In this document: positions 24,687 to 32,547 of the stretch, one piece after another
Layout of the letters: every line of letters begins with the position of its first letter
How positions within the stretch are numbered: the stretch's first letter is position 1
Assembly (NCBI GenBank): GCA_027492275.1
Contig: JAPUFC010000092.1
Location: 1-34,320 of the forward strand
DNA from: Mesorhizobium sp.
GTDB taxonomy: Bacteria > Pseudomonadota > Alphaproteobacteria > Rhizobiales > Rhizobiaceae
DNA: 34,320 bases
Direction of reading: 5' to 3'
Made by a program: the position numbers and the translations under genes
Notes under the pieces: generated by a model
The model's database searches: none
Told to the model about the DNA's origin: nothing
The model's input: the letters and a program-made list of their open reading frames with translations, nothing else

Positions 24687-27223
24687 AGACCCTGCCGCTT
24701 GCCCTCCGCTTCGCCCTGCGCGAGATGCGCGGCGGCCTGTCCGGCTTCGCCATCTTCATCGTCTGCATCGCGTTGGGCGTCGCGGCCATCGGCGGCGTCA
24801 ACTCGGTCGCGCGCTCGATCACCGACGGCGTCTCGCGCGAGGGCCAGTCACTGCTCGGCGGCGACATCCGCTTCGAGTTGAACCAGCGCACGGCGAGCGA
24901 TGCGGAACGGGCCTTCCTCAATCGCCTCGGCATGGTGGCGGTCAGCGCCGACATGCGCTCCATGGCGCGGCTGCCCGACGCCTCGGACCAGGCGCTGGTC
25001 GAGATCAAGGCCGTCGACGGGTCCTACCCGCTCTACGGCGCGCTGGTCACCGAGCCGGCGCTGCCGCAGGCCGAGCTTTTCGGCGAACGCGGCGGGGTCT
25101 TCGGCGCCGCCGCGCCCGAAATCCTGTTCGAAAGGCTGGGCGTGAAGCCCGGCGCGACGGTCATGCTCGGCCGCGCGACGATCGAGCTGCGCGCCGTGCT
25201 CGCGACCGAACCGGACGCCGTGTCGGACGGCTTCGCCTTCGCGCCCCGCCTTCTCCTGTCGCTGGAGGCCCTGGAGGCGACCGGACTGGTGCAGCCGGGC
25301 AGCCTGGTCGAATACGCCTACAAGGTCCGCGTCGCGGGAAACCCGGACGAGGACGCGCTGGCCGCCATCCGCGACCGGGCGCAGGCCGAGTTCCCGCAGG
25401 CGGGCTGGAGCGTGCGCACCCGCACCAACGCCGCGCCTTCGCTGTCGGCCAATGTCGAGCGCTTCTCGCAGTTCCTGACGCTGGTCGGGCTGACCTCGCT
25501 GGTGGTGGGCGGCGTCGGCGTCGGCAACGCCGTGCGCGCCTATCTCGACGGCAAGCGCGGCGTCATCGCCACCTTCAAGAGCCTCGGCGCGTCCGGCGGC
25601 TTCGTCTTCACCGTCTATCTGGCGCAGATGCTGGTCATCGCGGTCATCGGCATCGCCGTCGGCCTCGTCGCGGCGGTCGCCATGCCCTATGCGGCCGGGG
25701 CCGCGCTGTCCTCCTTCATCCCCGTGCCGGCCGAGGGCGGCTTCTACCCTTCGGCCCTGCTCATGGCGGTGCTGTTCGGAATCATGGTGACGCTGGCCTT
25801 CGCCATCCTGCCGCTCGGCCGCGCCCGCGACGTGCCCGCCACCGCGCTGTTCCGCGAGCTGGGTTTCGACCCCAACGGCCGCCCGCGCCTCGCCTATGTC
25901 GCCATCTCGGCGGCCATCGCCGTGGCGCTGGCGCTGATCGCCGTCTGGACCGCCGAGGACCGCCGCATCGCCACGATCTTCGTCGCCGCCACCGCGCTGT
26001 CCTTCCTTGTGCTGCGCCTGGTCGGCGTCGGCGTGCAGGCGCTGGCGCGGCGCAGCCCCCGCGTGCGCTCCACCGCGCTGCGGCTGGCCATCGGCAACAT
26101 CCACCGTCCCGGCGCGCTGACCGCGTCGGTGGTGCTGGCGCTCGGCCTCGGCCTGACGCTGCTGGTAACGCTGGCGCTGATCGACGGCAATCTGCGCCGG
26201 CAGATCGCCGGCGCCCTGCCGGAGCGCGCGCCGAACTTCTTCTTCGTCGACATCCAGAGCGCCGACATCGAGCCCTTCACCCGCTTCGTCACGGCTGAAG
26301 CCCCGCGTGGAAAGCTGGAGCGCGTGCCGGTGCTGCGCGGCCGCGTCGTGGCGCTGAACGGCGTCGACGCGCAAAAGGTGCAGGTGCCGCCGGAAGGCGC
26401 CTGGGTGCTGCGCGGCGACCGCGGCCTGACCTATGCGCAAGACATGCCGGAGAACGCCACGCTGAGCGCGGGCCAGTGGTGGCCGAAGGACTACGCAGGC
26501 GAGCCGCTGGTGTCCTTCGCCGCGCAGGAAGGGCGCGAGATCGGCCTGAAGCTCGGCGACACCGTCACCGTCAACGTGCTGGGCCGCAACGTGACGGCGA
26601 GGATCGCCAATTTCCGCCAGGTGCAGTGGGAATCGCTCGGCATCAACTTCGTCATGGTTTTTTCACCCAACGCCTTCGCCGGCGCGCCGCATAGCTGGCT
26701 GGCGACGCTGAACGACCCGCAGGCGACGCTGGCCGAGGAGGCCCGACTGCTCAACGCGGTGACGCGCGGCTTTCCCGCCGTCACCACCGTGCGGGTGAAG
26801 GACGCGCTGGACGTCGTCAACCAGCTCGTCGGCCAGCTCGGCACCGCCATCCGCGCCGCCGCGAGCGTGGCGCTGGTCGCTTCCGTGCTGGTGCTGGCCG
26901 GCGCGCTTGCCGCCGGCAATCGCGCCCGCATCCACGACGCGGTGGTGCTGAAGACGCTGGGCGCGACGCGGCTCAGGCTGATGGCCGCCTTCGCGCTCGA
27001 ATACGGGCTGATCGGCCTGGCGACGGCGGTTTTCGCGCTGCTGGCGGGCGGCGTCGCGGCGTGGTTTGTGGTGGCGCGCATCATGTCGCTGCCGTCCGCC
27101 TTCCTGCCCGAGGTGGCGCTCGCAACGGTCCTTCTGTCGCTGGCGCTGACCATCGGCATCGGGCTGATCGCGACCTGGCGGGTGCTGGGACACAAGGCCG
27201 CGCCCGTGCTGCGCAATCTCTGA
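24683..27223 (+). CDS. FtsX-like ABC permease, YbbP type
   Basis: An 846-residue inner-membrane permease partner of the upstream ATPase. One N-terminal helix (GFAIFIVCIALGVAAIGGV) is followed by a large periplasmic MacB-PCD-like domain. A first FtsX block of three helices begins near residue 260 (LTLVGLTSLVVGGVGVGNAV), with a linking region carrying extra helices. A second periplasmic domain and a C-terminal FtsX block (LVASVLVLAGALAAGNRAR) follow. This duplicated FtsX plan and the length match the YbbP family. GTG at 24683 overlaps the ATPase stop. The substrate is unknown; a role in moving lipids or lipoproteins, or in regulating envelope enzymes, is inference from the family. No clear terminator follows. 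Confidence 0.94.
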   Translation: MKTLPLALRFALREMRGGLSGFAIFIVCIALGVAAIGGVNSVARSITDGVSREGQSLLGGDIRFELNQRTASDAERAFLNRLGMVAVSADMRSMARLPDASDQALVEIKAVDGSYPLYGALVTEPALPQAELFGERGGVFGAAAPEILFERLGVKPGATVMLGRATIELRAVLATEPDAVSDGFAFAPRLLLSLEALEATGLVQPGSLVEYAYKVRVAGNPDEDALAAIRDRAQAEFPQAGWSVRTRTNAAPSLSANVERFSQFLTLVGLTSLVVGGVGVGNAVRAYLDGKRGVIATFKSLGASGGFVFTVYLAQMLVIAVIGIAVGLVAAVAMPYAAGAALSSFIPVPAEGGFYPSALLMAVLFGIMVTLAFAILPLGRARDVPATALFRELGFDPNGRPRLAYVAISAAIAVALALIAVWTAEDRRIATIFVAATALSFLVLRLVGVGVQALARRSPRVRSTALRLAIGNIHRPGALTASVVLALGLGLTLLVTLALIDGNLRRQIAGALPERAPNFFFVDIQSADIEPFTRFVTAEAPRGKLERVPVLRGRVVALNGVDAQKVQVPPEGAWVLRGDRGLTYAQDMPENATLSAGQWWPKDYAGEPLVSFAAQEGREIGLKLGDTVTVNVLGRNVTARIANFRQVQWESLGINFVMVFSPNAFAGAPHSWLATLNDPQATLAEEARLLNAVTRGFPAVTTVRVKDALDVVNQLVGQLGTAIRAAASVALVASVLVLAGALAAGNRARIHDAVVLKTLGATRLRLMAAFALEYGLIGLATAVFALLAGGVAAWFVVARIMSLPSAFLPEVALATVLLSLALTIGIGLIATWRVLGHKAAPVLRNL

Positions 27224-27282
27224 GCCTTTAACTTCCGGAGCAGGCGCTTTCGATCACGAAGAATTGCATTCGGTCACGGGTC

Positions 27283-27311
27283 TTGTTCTGACGCGCAAAA
27301 ATCATCATATT
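27283..27311 (+). promoter_or_regulatory. Predicted promoter of the Bax-inhibitor-1 gene
   Basis: TTGTTC (27283-27288), a 17-base spacer, and CATATT (27306-27311) lie about 95 bases before the start codon. The -35 is preceded by C (CTTG) and the -10 reads CATATT, which also resembles the alphaproteobacterial heat-shock (RpoH) pattern. This is a visual match only. Confidence 0.35.
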
Positions 27312-27347
27312 CCGCGCAGGCATGCTGGAGTCCCGCCAGCGGCGCCT

Positions 27348-27367
27348 GGGCGTTCGGCTGAACGCCC
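27348..27367 (+). other. Stable hairpin in the 5' leader of the Bax-inhibitor-1 gene
   Basis: GGGCGTTC and GAACGCCC pair perfectly (8 bp) around the tetraloop GGCT, 37 bases before the start codon and downstream of the predicted promoter. There is no T-run after it, so it is unlikely to terminate. It may stabilise the mRNA or bind a regulator. Confidence 0.5.
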
Positions 27368-27404
27368 GACACCGGACGGGACAGAAGCAAGAGGACTTTT
27401 CTCC

Positions 27405-28187
27405 ATGGCTGAACCCCTTCGTAACTACCAGATGCGCGGCGCGAATGCCGGCGCGCGCGCCGACGCCGGCATCGACGAAGGCCTGCGCGCCTACATGCTC
27501 AAGGTCTACAACCTGATGGGCATGGGCCTGGTCATCACCGGCCTCGCCGCCATGGCGATGGTGATGCTGGCCACCACCAACGATCCCGCCAGCGCCGTCG
27601 CCACCCTAGCCAACGGCAAGATGCTGACCGCCTTCGGCGCCGCCATCTACGGCTCGCCGCTGCGCTGGATCGTCATGCTGGCGCCGCTCGCCGTCGTGTT
27701 CTTCCTGTCCTTCCGGGTGCACACGATGAGCGTCTCGGCCGCGCAGACCACCTTCTGGGTCTACGCCGCGCTGGTCGGCGCGTCGCTGTCCTCGATCTTC
27801 CTGGTCTTCACCAGCCAGTCGATCGTGCAGACCTTCTTCGTCACGGCGGCCGCCTTCGGCGCGCTGTCGCTCTACGGCTACACCACCCGCCGCGACCTCT
27901 CCGCGATGGGCTCGTTCCTGATCATGGGCGTGTTCGGCCTGATCATCGCGATGGTGGTGAACATCTTCCTGCAGTCCTCGGCCCTGCAGTTCGCCATCTC
28001 GGCGATCGGCGTGCTGGTGTTCTCGGGCCTCACCGCCTACGACACGCAGAAGATCAAGGAGATGTATTTCGAGGGCGACGACGTGCTGGTCGCCGGCCGT
28101 AAGGCCATCATGGGCGCGCTGACGCTCTACCTCGACTTCATCAACCTGTTCACCTTCCTGCTGCAGTTCCTCGGCAACCGCGAGTAG
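27405..28187 (+). CDS. Bax inhibitor-1 / YccA family membrane protein
   Basis: A 260-residue polytopic inner-membrane protein of the BI-1 (TMBIM) family. Bacterial members include YccA, which modulates the FtsH protease, and YetJ, a pH-sensitive calcium leak channel. About seven hydrophobic helices are visible. The C-terminal signature GLTAYDTQKIKEMYFEGDD and the final LYLDFINLFTFLLQFLGNR are typical. An N-terminal soluble tail of about 30 residues precedes the first helix. The ATG at 27405 follows AGAGGA in the leader. It probably forms its own transcription unit: a promoter and a leader hairpin lie upstream, and a strong terminator follows. Confidence 0.95.
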   Translation: MAEPLRNYQMRGANAGARADAGIDEGLRAYMLKVYNLMGMGLVITGLAAMAMVMLATTNDPASAVATLANGKMLTAFGAAIYGSPLRWIVMLAPLAVVFFLSFRVHTMSVSAAQTTFWVYAALVGASLSSIFLVFTSQSIVQTFFVTAAAFGALSLYGYTTRRDLSAMGSFLIMGVFGLIIAMVVNIFLQSSALQFAISAIGVLVFSGLTAYDTQKIKEMYFEGDDVLVAGRKAIMGALTLYLDFINLFTFLLQFLGNRE

Positions 28188-28212
28188 GCGCAACCCGCTG
28201 GACCAACGGATC

Positions 28213-28236
28213 GGGCGGCCTTCGGGCCGCCCTTTT
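28213..28236 (+). terminator. Rho-independent terminator after the Bax-inhibitor-1 gene
   Basis: GGGCGGCC and GGCCGCCC pair around a TTCG tetraloop and are followed by TTTTCGTTTG. It starts 25 bases after the stop codon. The UUCG loop and perfect 8-bp stem make this the clearest single-direction terminator in the window. Confidence 0.92.
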
Positions 28237-28342
28237 CGTTTGTCCGCTTTTCTTCACCCGCCGGCCTGTCCTATGAACGGTTCTCTCGAGGTTCCCGAAG
28301 AGGCCGGCCTTGGGAAAAAGCGCATCTGGACGGACAACGCGC

Positions 28343-28903
28343 ATGGCGACCATCCGCAAGGCCCTGGCCGGCGATCTGCCGGCCATCACCGACATCTACG
28401 CCGACGCGGTCCTGAACGGCACCGCCACCTACGAGCTCGCGCCGCCCGATCTCGCCGAGATGACGGCGCGCCATGCCGGGCTGACGGCGCAGGGCTATCC
28501 CTATATCGTCGCGGAGGATGCCGGCCGGCTGCTCGGCTACGCCTATGCCGGGCCGTTCCGCGCCCGCCCGGCCTACCGCTTCATCGTCGAGGATTCGATC
28601 TATCTCGCCCCGGCAGCGCAAGGCAGGGGCGTCGGGCGCACGCTGCTGGCACGGCTCGTCGACGAATCGACGCGGCTGGGCTTCCGCCAGATGGTCGCGG
28701 TGATCGGCGACGGCAGGCCGGACAGCGCCTCCATCAAGCTGCATGAGCGCTCGGGCTTCCGCCATTGCGGCGCGCTAGCCGGGTCGGGCTACAAGCACGG
28801 GCGCTGGCTGGACACCGTCTTCATGCAACTGGCCATGAACGGCGGCGACAGCCGCGACCCGGATTCCGATTCGCTGCCCGAGCGCAACTTTCGCGGCGCC
28901 TGA
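28343..28903 (+). CDS. GNAT N-acetyltransferase, phosphinothricin acetyltransferase-like
   Basis: A 186-residue acetyl-CoA-dependent N-acetyltransferase. The acetyl-CoA loop is QGRGVGRTLLARL (about residues 93-105). VAVIGDGRPDSASIKLHERSGF and the N-terminal NGTATYELAPPD are characteristic of the phosphinothricin/methionine-sulfoximine acetyltransferase group, which acetylates toxic glutamine-synthetase inhibitors or amino-acid analogues. The true substrate is not shown. I chose the ATG at 28343 because it starts at the usual MATIRKA; an upstream TTG at 28310 is possible. It lies downstream of a terminator, so it needs its own promoter, and it converges with a small hypothetical gene. Confidence 0.92.
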   Translation: MATIRKALAGDLPAITDIYADAVLNGTATYELAPPDLAEMTARHAGLTAQGYPYIVAEDAGRLLGYAYAGPFRARPAYRFIVEDSIYLAPAAQGRGVGRTLLARLVDESTRLGFRQMVAVIGDGRPDSASIKLHERSGFRHCGALAGSGYKHGRWLDTVFMQLAMNGGDSRDPDSDSLPERNFRGA

Positions 28904-28916
28904 GCGCGGACCGGTC

Positions 28917-29153
28917 CTAGAGAACCCGGAGGGACGTCCTCGCGATCGCCGGTCCTGCCGGCAGGTCGCGGACGGCGGGCTCCGGCGAAGGCTCCCGGCG
29001 CAGCGCGAGCAGGCGGTAGAACGCCTCCGCCTGCGTCCTTCGCAGCCCGAACAGGGTGGAACCGGCGATATGGGCCGGCCGCCCGGCTTGCACGTCCCAC
29101 ACGCACCACGCGCCGGCGGGGTCCAGAACCACCTCGAAACGTTCCGATGCCAT
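28917..29153 (-). CDS. Small hypothetical protein (78 aa)
   Basis: Not recognised. It starts MASERFEVVLDPAG and continues with a WCVWDVQAGRPAHIAG strand-rich part that could be a small beta-hairpin. A helical segment, RTQAEAFYRLLALRRE, follows, then a proline-rich tail. It is soluble, with no signal peptide. The ATG at 29153 was chosen since the upstream extension in the same frame looks arginine-rich and non-coding. It lies 13 bases from the convergent acetyltransferase gene and diverges from the aldehyde dehydrogenase gene with a 220-bp spacer. The layout of aromatic strands plus a helix resembles other short rhizobial proteins of unknown role. Confidence 0.65.
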   Translation of the reverse strand: MASERFEVVLDPAGAWCVWDVQAGRPAHIAGSTLFGLRRTQAEAFYRLLALRREPSPEPAVRDLPAGPAIARTSLRVL

Positions 29154-29278
29154 GACGCCGCCTCCCGTCGCGCGCTCCTCGCCGCCGACCTCATGCCAAA
29201 CCGGACCGCGCCGGACAATCCCAAGACTCAACCCTGAATTCTCGTGGGGTGGCCGCCTGACGCCGGGGTAGCGGGTCA

Positions 29279-29307
29279 TTGGACGCGCGGATGGGCGATG
29301 CTAGGAT
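29279..29307 (+). promoter_or_regulatory. Predicted promoter of the aldehyde dehydrogenase (amaB-like) gene
   Basis: TTGGAC (29279-29284), exactly 17 bases, then TAGGAT (29302-29307). The transcript would start near 29314, giving a leader of about 60 bases before a good Shine-Dalgarno (AAGGAAAGGAAC). Consensus match by eye only. Confidence 0.45.
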
Positions 29308-29373
29308 GCCGTGTCTCAGGACGGGACCGCCAGCGAACGACGGGCGGCGGCCCCAGGCAAGGAAAGGAACGGC

Positions 29374-30900
29374 ATGGGCGGCAGCGTGGACGTGAAGCGG
29401 GAGGCGGCCGGCATCCTGGATCGGCTGGGCGTCCCGCGCGACGCATGGACCGGCGGCGCGATGGCCTCGTTCACGCCGGTGACGGGCGAGCGGATCGGCG
29501 CGCTCCATCCCGTCTCCGCGGAAGCGGCCGCCGGCCGCATCGAGGCGGCGCACCGGGCCTTCCTCGACTGGCGGCTGGTGCCGGCGCCGCGCCGCGGCGA
29601 GCTGGTGCGCCTGCTCGGCGAGGAGCTGCGCGCCGCCAAAGACGATCTCGGCCGCATGGTGTCCATCGAGGCCGGCAAGATCGCCTCCGAAGGGCTCGGC
29701 GAGGTGCAGGAGATGATCGACATCTGCGACTTCGCCGTCGGCCTGTCGCGGCAGCTCTACGGCCTCACCATCGCCACCGAGCGCCCCGGCCACCGCATGA
29801 TGGAGACCTGGCATCCGCTTGGCGTCGTCGGCATCATCTCGGCCTTCAACTTCCCCGTCGCCGTCTGGTCGTGGAACGCCGCGCTGGCGCTGGTCTGCGG
29901 CAACGCCGTGGTGTGGAAGCCGTCGGAGAAGACGCCGCTGACGGCGCTGGCCTGCCAGGCCGTGCTGGAAAGGGCGCTGGCGCGCTTCGGCGGCGCGCCG
30001 GAAAACCTCTCGCAGGTGCTGATCGGCGACCGCGCCGCCGGCGAGGCGCTGGTCGACCACCCCAGGGTGGCGCTGGTCTCGGCGACCGGCTCCACCCGCA
30101 TGGGACGCGAGGTCGGGCCGCGCCTGGCGAAGCGCTTCGCCCGCTCCATCCTGGAGCTCGGCGGCAACAACGCCGCGATCGTGTGCCCTTCCGCCGACCT
30201 CGACATGGCGCTGCGCGCCATCGCCTTCGGCGCCATGGGCACGGCCGGCCAGCGCTGCACCACGCTGCGCCGGCTGTTCGTCCACGACAGCGTCTACGAG
30301 CAGCTCGTTCCTAAGCTCAAGGCGGTCTATGCCGGCGTGTCGGTCGGCAACCCGCTGGAAACCCCGGCGCTGGTCGGCCCGCTGATCGACCGGGCGGCGT
30401 TCGAGGGCATGCAGCAGGCGCTGCGCGCGGCGAAAGCCGAAGGCGGCGCCGTCGCTGGCGGCGAGCGTGTGGCCGACGCCGGCAGGGACACCGCCTATTA
30501 TGTCAGGCCCGCCATCGTCGAGATGCCGCGCCAGTCCGGCCCGGTGCTGGAAGAAACCTTCGCGCCGATCCTCTACGTGATGCGCTACACCGACTTCGAC
30601 GCCGTGCTTGCGCAGCACAATGCGGTGTCGGCGGGCCTCTCCTCCTCCATCTTCACGCTCGACATCCGCGAGGCCGAGCGTTTCCTGTCGGCCGAGGGGT
30701 CCGACTGCGGCATCGCCAACGTGAACATCGGCACGTCCGGGGCGGAGATCGGCGGCGCGTTCGGCGGCGAGAAGGAGACGGGCGGCGGCCGCGAATCCGG
30801 CTCGGATGCGTGGCGGGCCTATATGCGCCGCGCCACCAACACGGTGAACTACTCGAACGCGCTGCCGCTGGCGCAGGGCGTCTCCTTCGACGTCGGCTGA
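29374..30900 (+). CDS. amaB: ALDH7-type aldehyde dehydrogenase, probable piperideine-6-carboxylate / aminoadipate-semialdehyde dehydrogenase
   Basis: Oxidises L-2-aminoadipate-6-semialdehyde (in equilibrium with piperideine-6-carboxylate) to L-2-aminoadipate with NAD+, in lysine catabolism. Motifs: AFNFPVAVWSWNAALAL in the cofactor fold, general base Glu261 in LELGGNN, and nucleophile Cys295 in GTAGQRCTTLRRL. The latter is characteristic of the ALDH7/antiquitin/AmaB group, as is the C-terminal GGAFGGEKETGGGRESGSDAW (about 467-487). The 508-residue length fits. The ATG at 29374 has a strong Shine-Dalgarno. Its convergent neighbour is an FAD oxidase of the AmaA type, which would make the substrate from L-pipecolate; P. 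putida keeps amaA next to amaB. Substrate assignment is by family and context. Confidence 0.9.
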   Translation: MGGSVDVKREAAGILDRLGVPRDAWTGGAMASFTPVTGERIGALHPVSAEAAAGRIEAAHRAFLDWRLVPAPRRGELVRLLGEELRAAKDDLGRMVSIEAGKIASEGLGEVQEMIDICDFAVGLSRQLYGLTIATERPGHRMMETWHPLGVVGIISAFNFPVAVWSWNAALALVCGNAVVWKPSEKTPLTALACQAVLERALARFGGAPENLSQVLIGDRAAGEALVDHPRVALVSATGSTRMGREVGPRLAKRFARSILELGGNNAAIVCPSADLDMALRAIAFGAMGTAGQRCTTLRRLFVHDSVYEQLVPKLKAVYAGVSVGNPLETPALVGPLIDRAAFEGMQQALRAAKAEGGAVAGGERVADAGRDTAYYVRPAIVEMPRQSGPVLEETFAPILYVMRYTDFDAVLAQHNAVSAGLSSSIFTLDIREAERFLSAEGSDCGIANVNIGTSGAEIGGAFGGEKETGGGRESGSDAWRAYMRRATNTVNYSNALPLAQGVSFDVG

Positions 30901-30908
30901 CGCCCTCT

Positions 30909-32189
30909 TCAGAAGCGGGCGGCGGCCAGATGCGCGATCTGCGCGCCCGCCTCGTAATAGGCTTCCTTCACGGCCCGGAAAGGCTGCGCCTGCGGCTCCG
31001 TGACCGGCAGCGGCAGCTCGGCCTCGCCGATCTCGCCCAGGACGAGCTGCGCCAGCACCTTGCCGAAGGCCGTGCCGGGCGCGATGCCGCGCCCGTTGTA
31101 GCCCGAGAAGCCGACCGCGCGCGGCCCGAACCGGTGGAAGCGGGGCACGGCGTCCGCCGTCATGCCGATGCTGCCGTACCAGCCCGACTCGAAACGGATG
31201 TCGCGCAGTTGCGGAAACAGCCGCCGCAGCGAGCGCACGGCCCAGGCGCGATGCACCGCGCGGCCCGTGTTGCGCAGCGCCCCGACGCTGCCGAACACCA
31301 GCCGCCCGGCGGCGTCCATGCGGAAGGAGGACAGGATCTGCCGGGTGTCCCAGCAGCCTTCGCCGCCCGGAAGGATGGTTTCCCGAATGCCGGCGGGAAG
31401 CGGCGCGGTGGCGAAGTTGAAATAGGGCAGGTGGATCTGCTCGTCGCGCGCGATGCGCCACGGCCCCGTCGAATAGGCGTCGCCGGCCGCCAGCACCCAG
31501 CCCGCCGCGACGCTGCCCGAGGGCGTCCGCAGTTTCCAGCCCGCGCCCTGCCGCTCGGCGCCGACCACCGGGCTGCCCGCATGGAGCAGCGCCCCGGCGG
31601 CGATTGCCGCGCGGGCCAGCCCGCGTGCATAGGCGAGCGGCTGCAGCGTGCCGGCGCGCGGATCGAACAGCGCGCCCTCATAGGCGGGCGTGCCGGTGCG
31701 GCGCGCCGTTTCCGCCCTGGACAGCAGCGCGACGGGTGCGCCCCGCGCCGTCCATTGCCCGTGGCGCTCGCGCAGTTCGGCCAGACCGGCCTCGCCGGCG
31801 GCGAGGTGCAGCGTGCCGTCCTTGCGCAGCTCGCAGGCGATGCCGTGCCGCTCCACCAGCGCGCGCACCAGCAGGGGCGCCTGCCCGAGAATCTCCAGGC
31901 AGCGCTCGCCGTGAGACCCCAGAAGGCGTCCGATCTCGTCGGGCATGACCCACATGCCGCCATTGATGAGGCCGACATTGCGCCCCGCCCCGCCGTGGCC
32001 GATCTCCGCCGCTTCCAGCACGACGACGCTCGCCCCGGCCTGCGCCAGATGCAGCGCCGCCGAAAGGCCGGCATAGCCCGCGCCGACGATCGCCACGTCG
32101 GCACTCCGACCGCCGCTCAGGGCCGGCGCCGGCGGCGCGTCCGGAGCGGTCCTGGCCCACAGGCCGTGCGTTTCGGGCGTGGTCGCCAT
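30909..32189 (-). CDS. FAD-dependent amine oxidase (DAO family), probable L-pipecolate oxidase AmaA-like
   Basis: A 426-residue flavoprotein of the D-amino-acid-oxidase fold. The dinucleotide-binding start is DVAIVGAGYAGLSAALHLA, with GAGYAG at 36-41, and ends in the acidic VVVLEA strand. GGAGRNVGLINGG is the flavin-contacting block of the PuuB/AmaA group, and SGYNGRGIAPGTAFG is the conserved C-terminal FAD block. In P. putida AmaA oxidises L-pipecolate to piperideine-6-carboxylate, the substrate of AmaB; the AmaB-like dehydrogenase gene ends eight bases away, convergent. gamma-Glutamylputrescine oxidase is an alternative. I chose the ATG at 32189, which follows GAGAGACC; the frame continues to 32306 but looks non-coding. 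Confidence 0.85.
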   Translation of the reverse strand: MATTPETHGLWARTAPDAPPAPALSGGRSADVAIVGAGYAGLSAALHLAQAGASVVVLEAAEIGHGGAGRNVGLINGGMWVMPDEIGRLLGSHGERCLEILGQAPLLVRALVERHGIACELRKDGTLHLAAGEAGLAELRERHGQWTARGAPVALLSRAETARRTGTPAYEGALFDPRAGTLQPLAYARGLARAAIAAGALLHAGSPVVGAERQGAGWKLRTPSGSVAAGWVLAAGDAYSTGPWRIARDEQIHLPYFNFATAPLPAGIRETILPGGEGCWDTRQILSSFRMDAAGRLVFGSVGALRNTGRAVHRAWAVRSLRRLFPQLRDIRFESGWYGSIGMTADAVPRFHRFGPRAVGFSGYNGRGIAPGTAFGKVLAQLVLGEIGEAELPLPVTEPQAQPFRAVKEAYYEAGAQIAHLAAARF

Positions 32190-32547
32190 CGCCAGGTCTC
32201 TCGCATCCTCGCCGCGTCCAGGCCCCCGCTGCCGGACGGCCGGCACCGGGGGCCGGGCCTTGCGCCGGCACCGGGAAATCGTATCGTTTCCCTCGGTCGA
32301 AGACAATCCGATTCACCCATGACGACAGCCGACAGCCACATCGTCCATCCCGGCGCGACCGGGAGGCGAGAGGCAGGGTGCGGCGGCGTGGAACCGGGCC
32401 GCCACGCGGTCACAACACCGCAATCCGGTCGCAAAACGCAAGGTCGGGGCTTCCAGCGGGCCGCGCTCAAGGCTATGGAGCATGCGCCGAATGCCTGAGC
32501 CGGCTGCGCGCGCAACCCGGCTGGGGACCAGTTCGATGAGAGGACAC
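32190..32547. other. 358-bp divergent intergenic region, amaA-like gene / ilvE
   Basis: It holds the amaA-like promoter and its operator-like repeat (separate entry). A 59-codon plus-strand frame from ATG 32320 to 32498 has a start but unremarkable sequence, and I do not call it. I see no terminator or clear ilvE promoter. An AGAGGA Shine-Dalgarno precedes ilvE. Confidence 0.5.
32273..32306 (-). promoter_or_regulatory. amaA-like promoter with overlapping operator-like inverted repeat
   Basis: On the minus strand TTGTCT (32306-32301), a 17-base spacer and TACGAT (32283-32278) form a good sigma-70 type match. The inverted repeat GGGAAA-N8-TTTCCC (32273-32292) covers the -10 hexamer. The leader to the ATG at 32189 would be about 82 bases. 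A repressor bound here would block initiation; the protein is unknown, and no regulator gene is adjacent. Confidence 0.45.

Noticed and set aside
24848-26440. A 530-codon minus-strand frame within the FtsX-like permease gene
   Set aside because: It is antisense to a well-supported permease and consists of charged repeats typical of reversed GC-rich codons.
29191-31461. A 756-codon minus-strand open frame overlapping the aldehyde dehydrogenase gene
   Set aside because: It is a low-complexity, arginine/histidine-rich shadow; the plus-strand ALDH and minus-strand oxidase frames carry the real motifs.
32320-32498. A 59-codon plus-strand ORF between the oxidase gene and ilvE
   Set aside because: It has no Shine-Dalgarno, an irregular composition and no recognisable feature.
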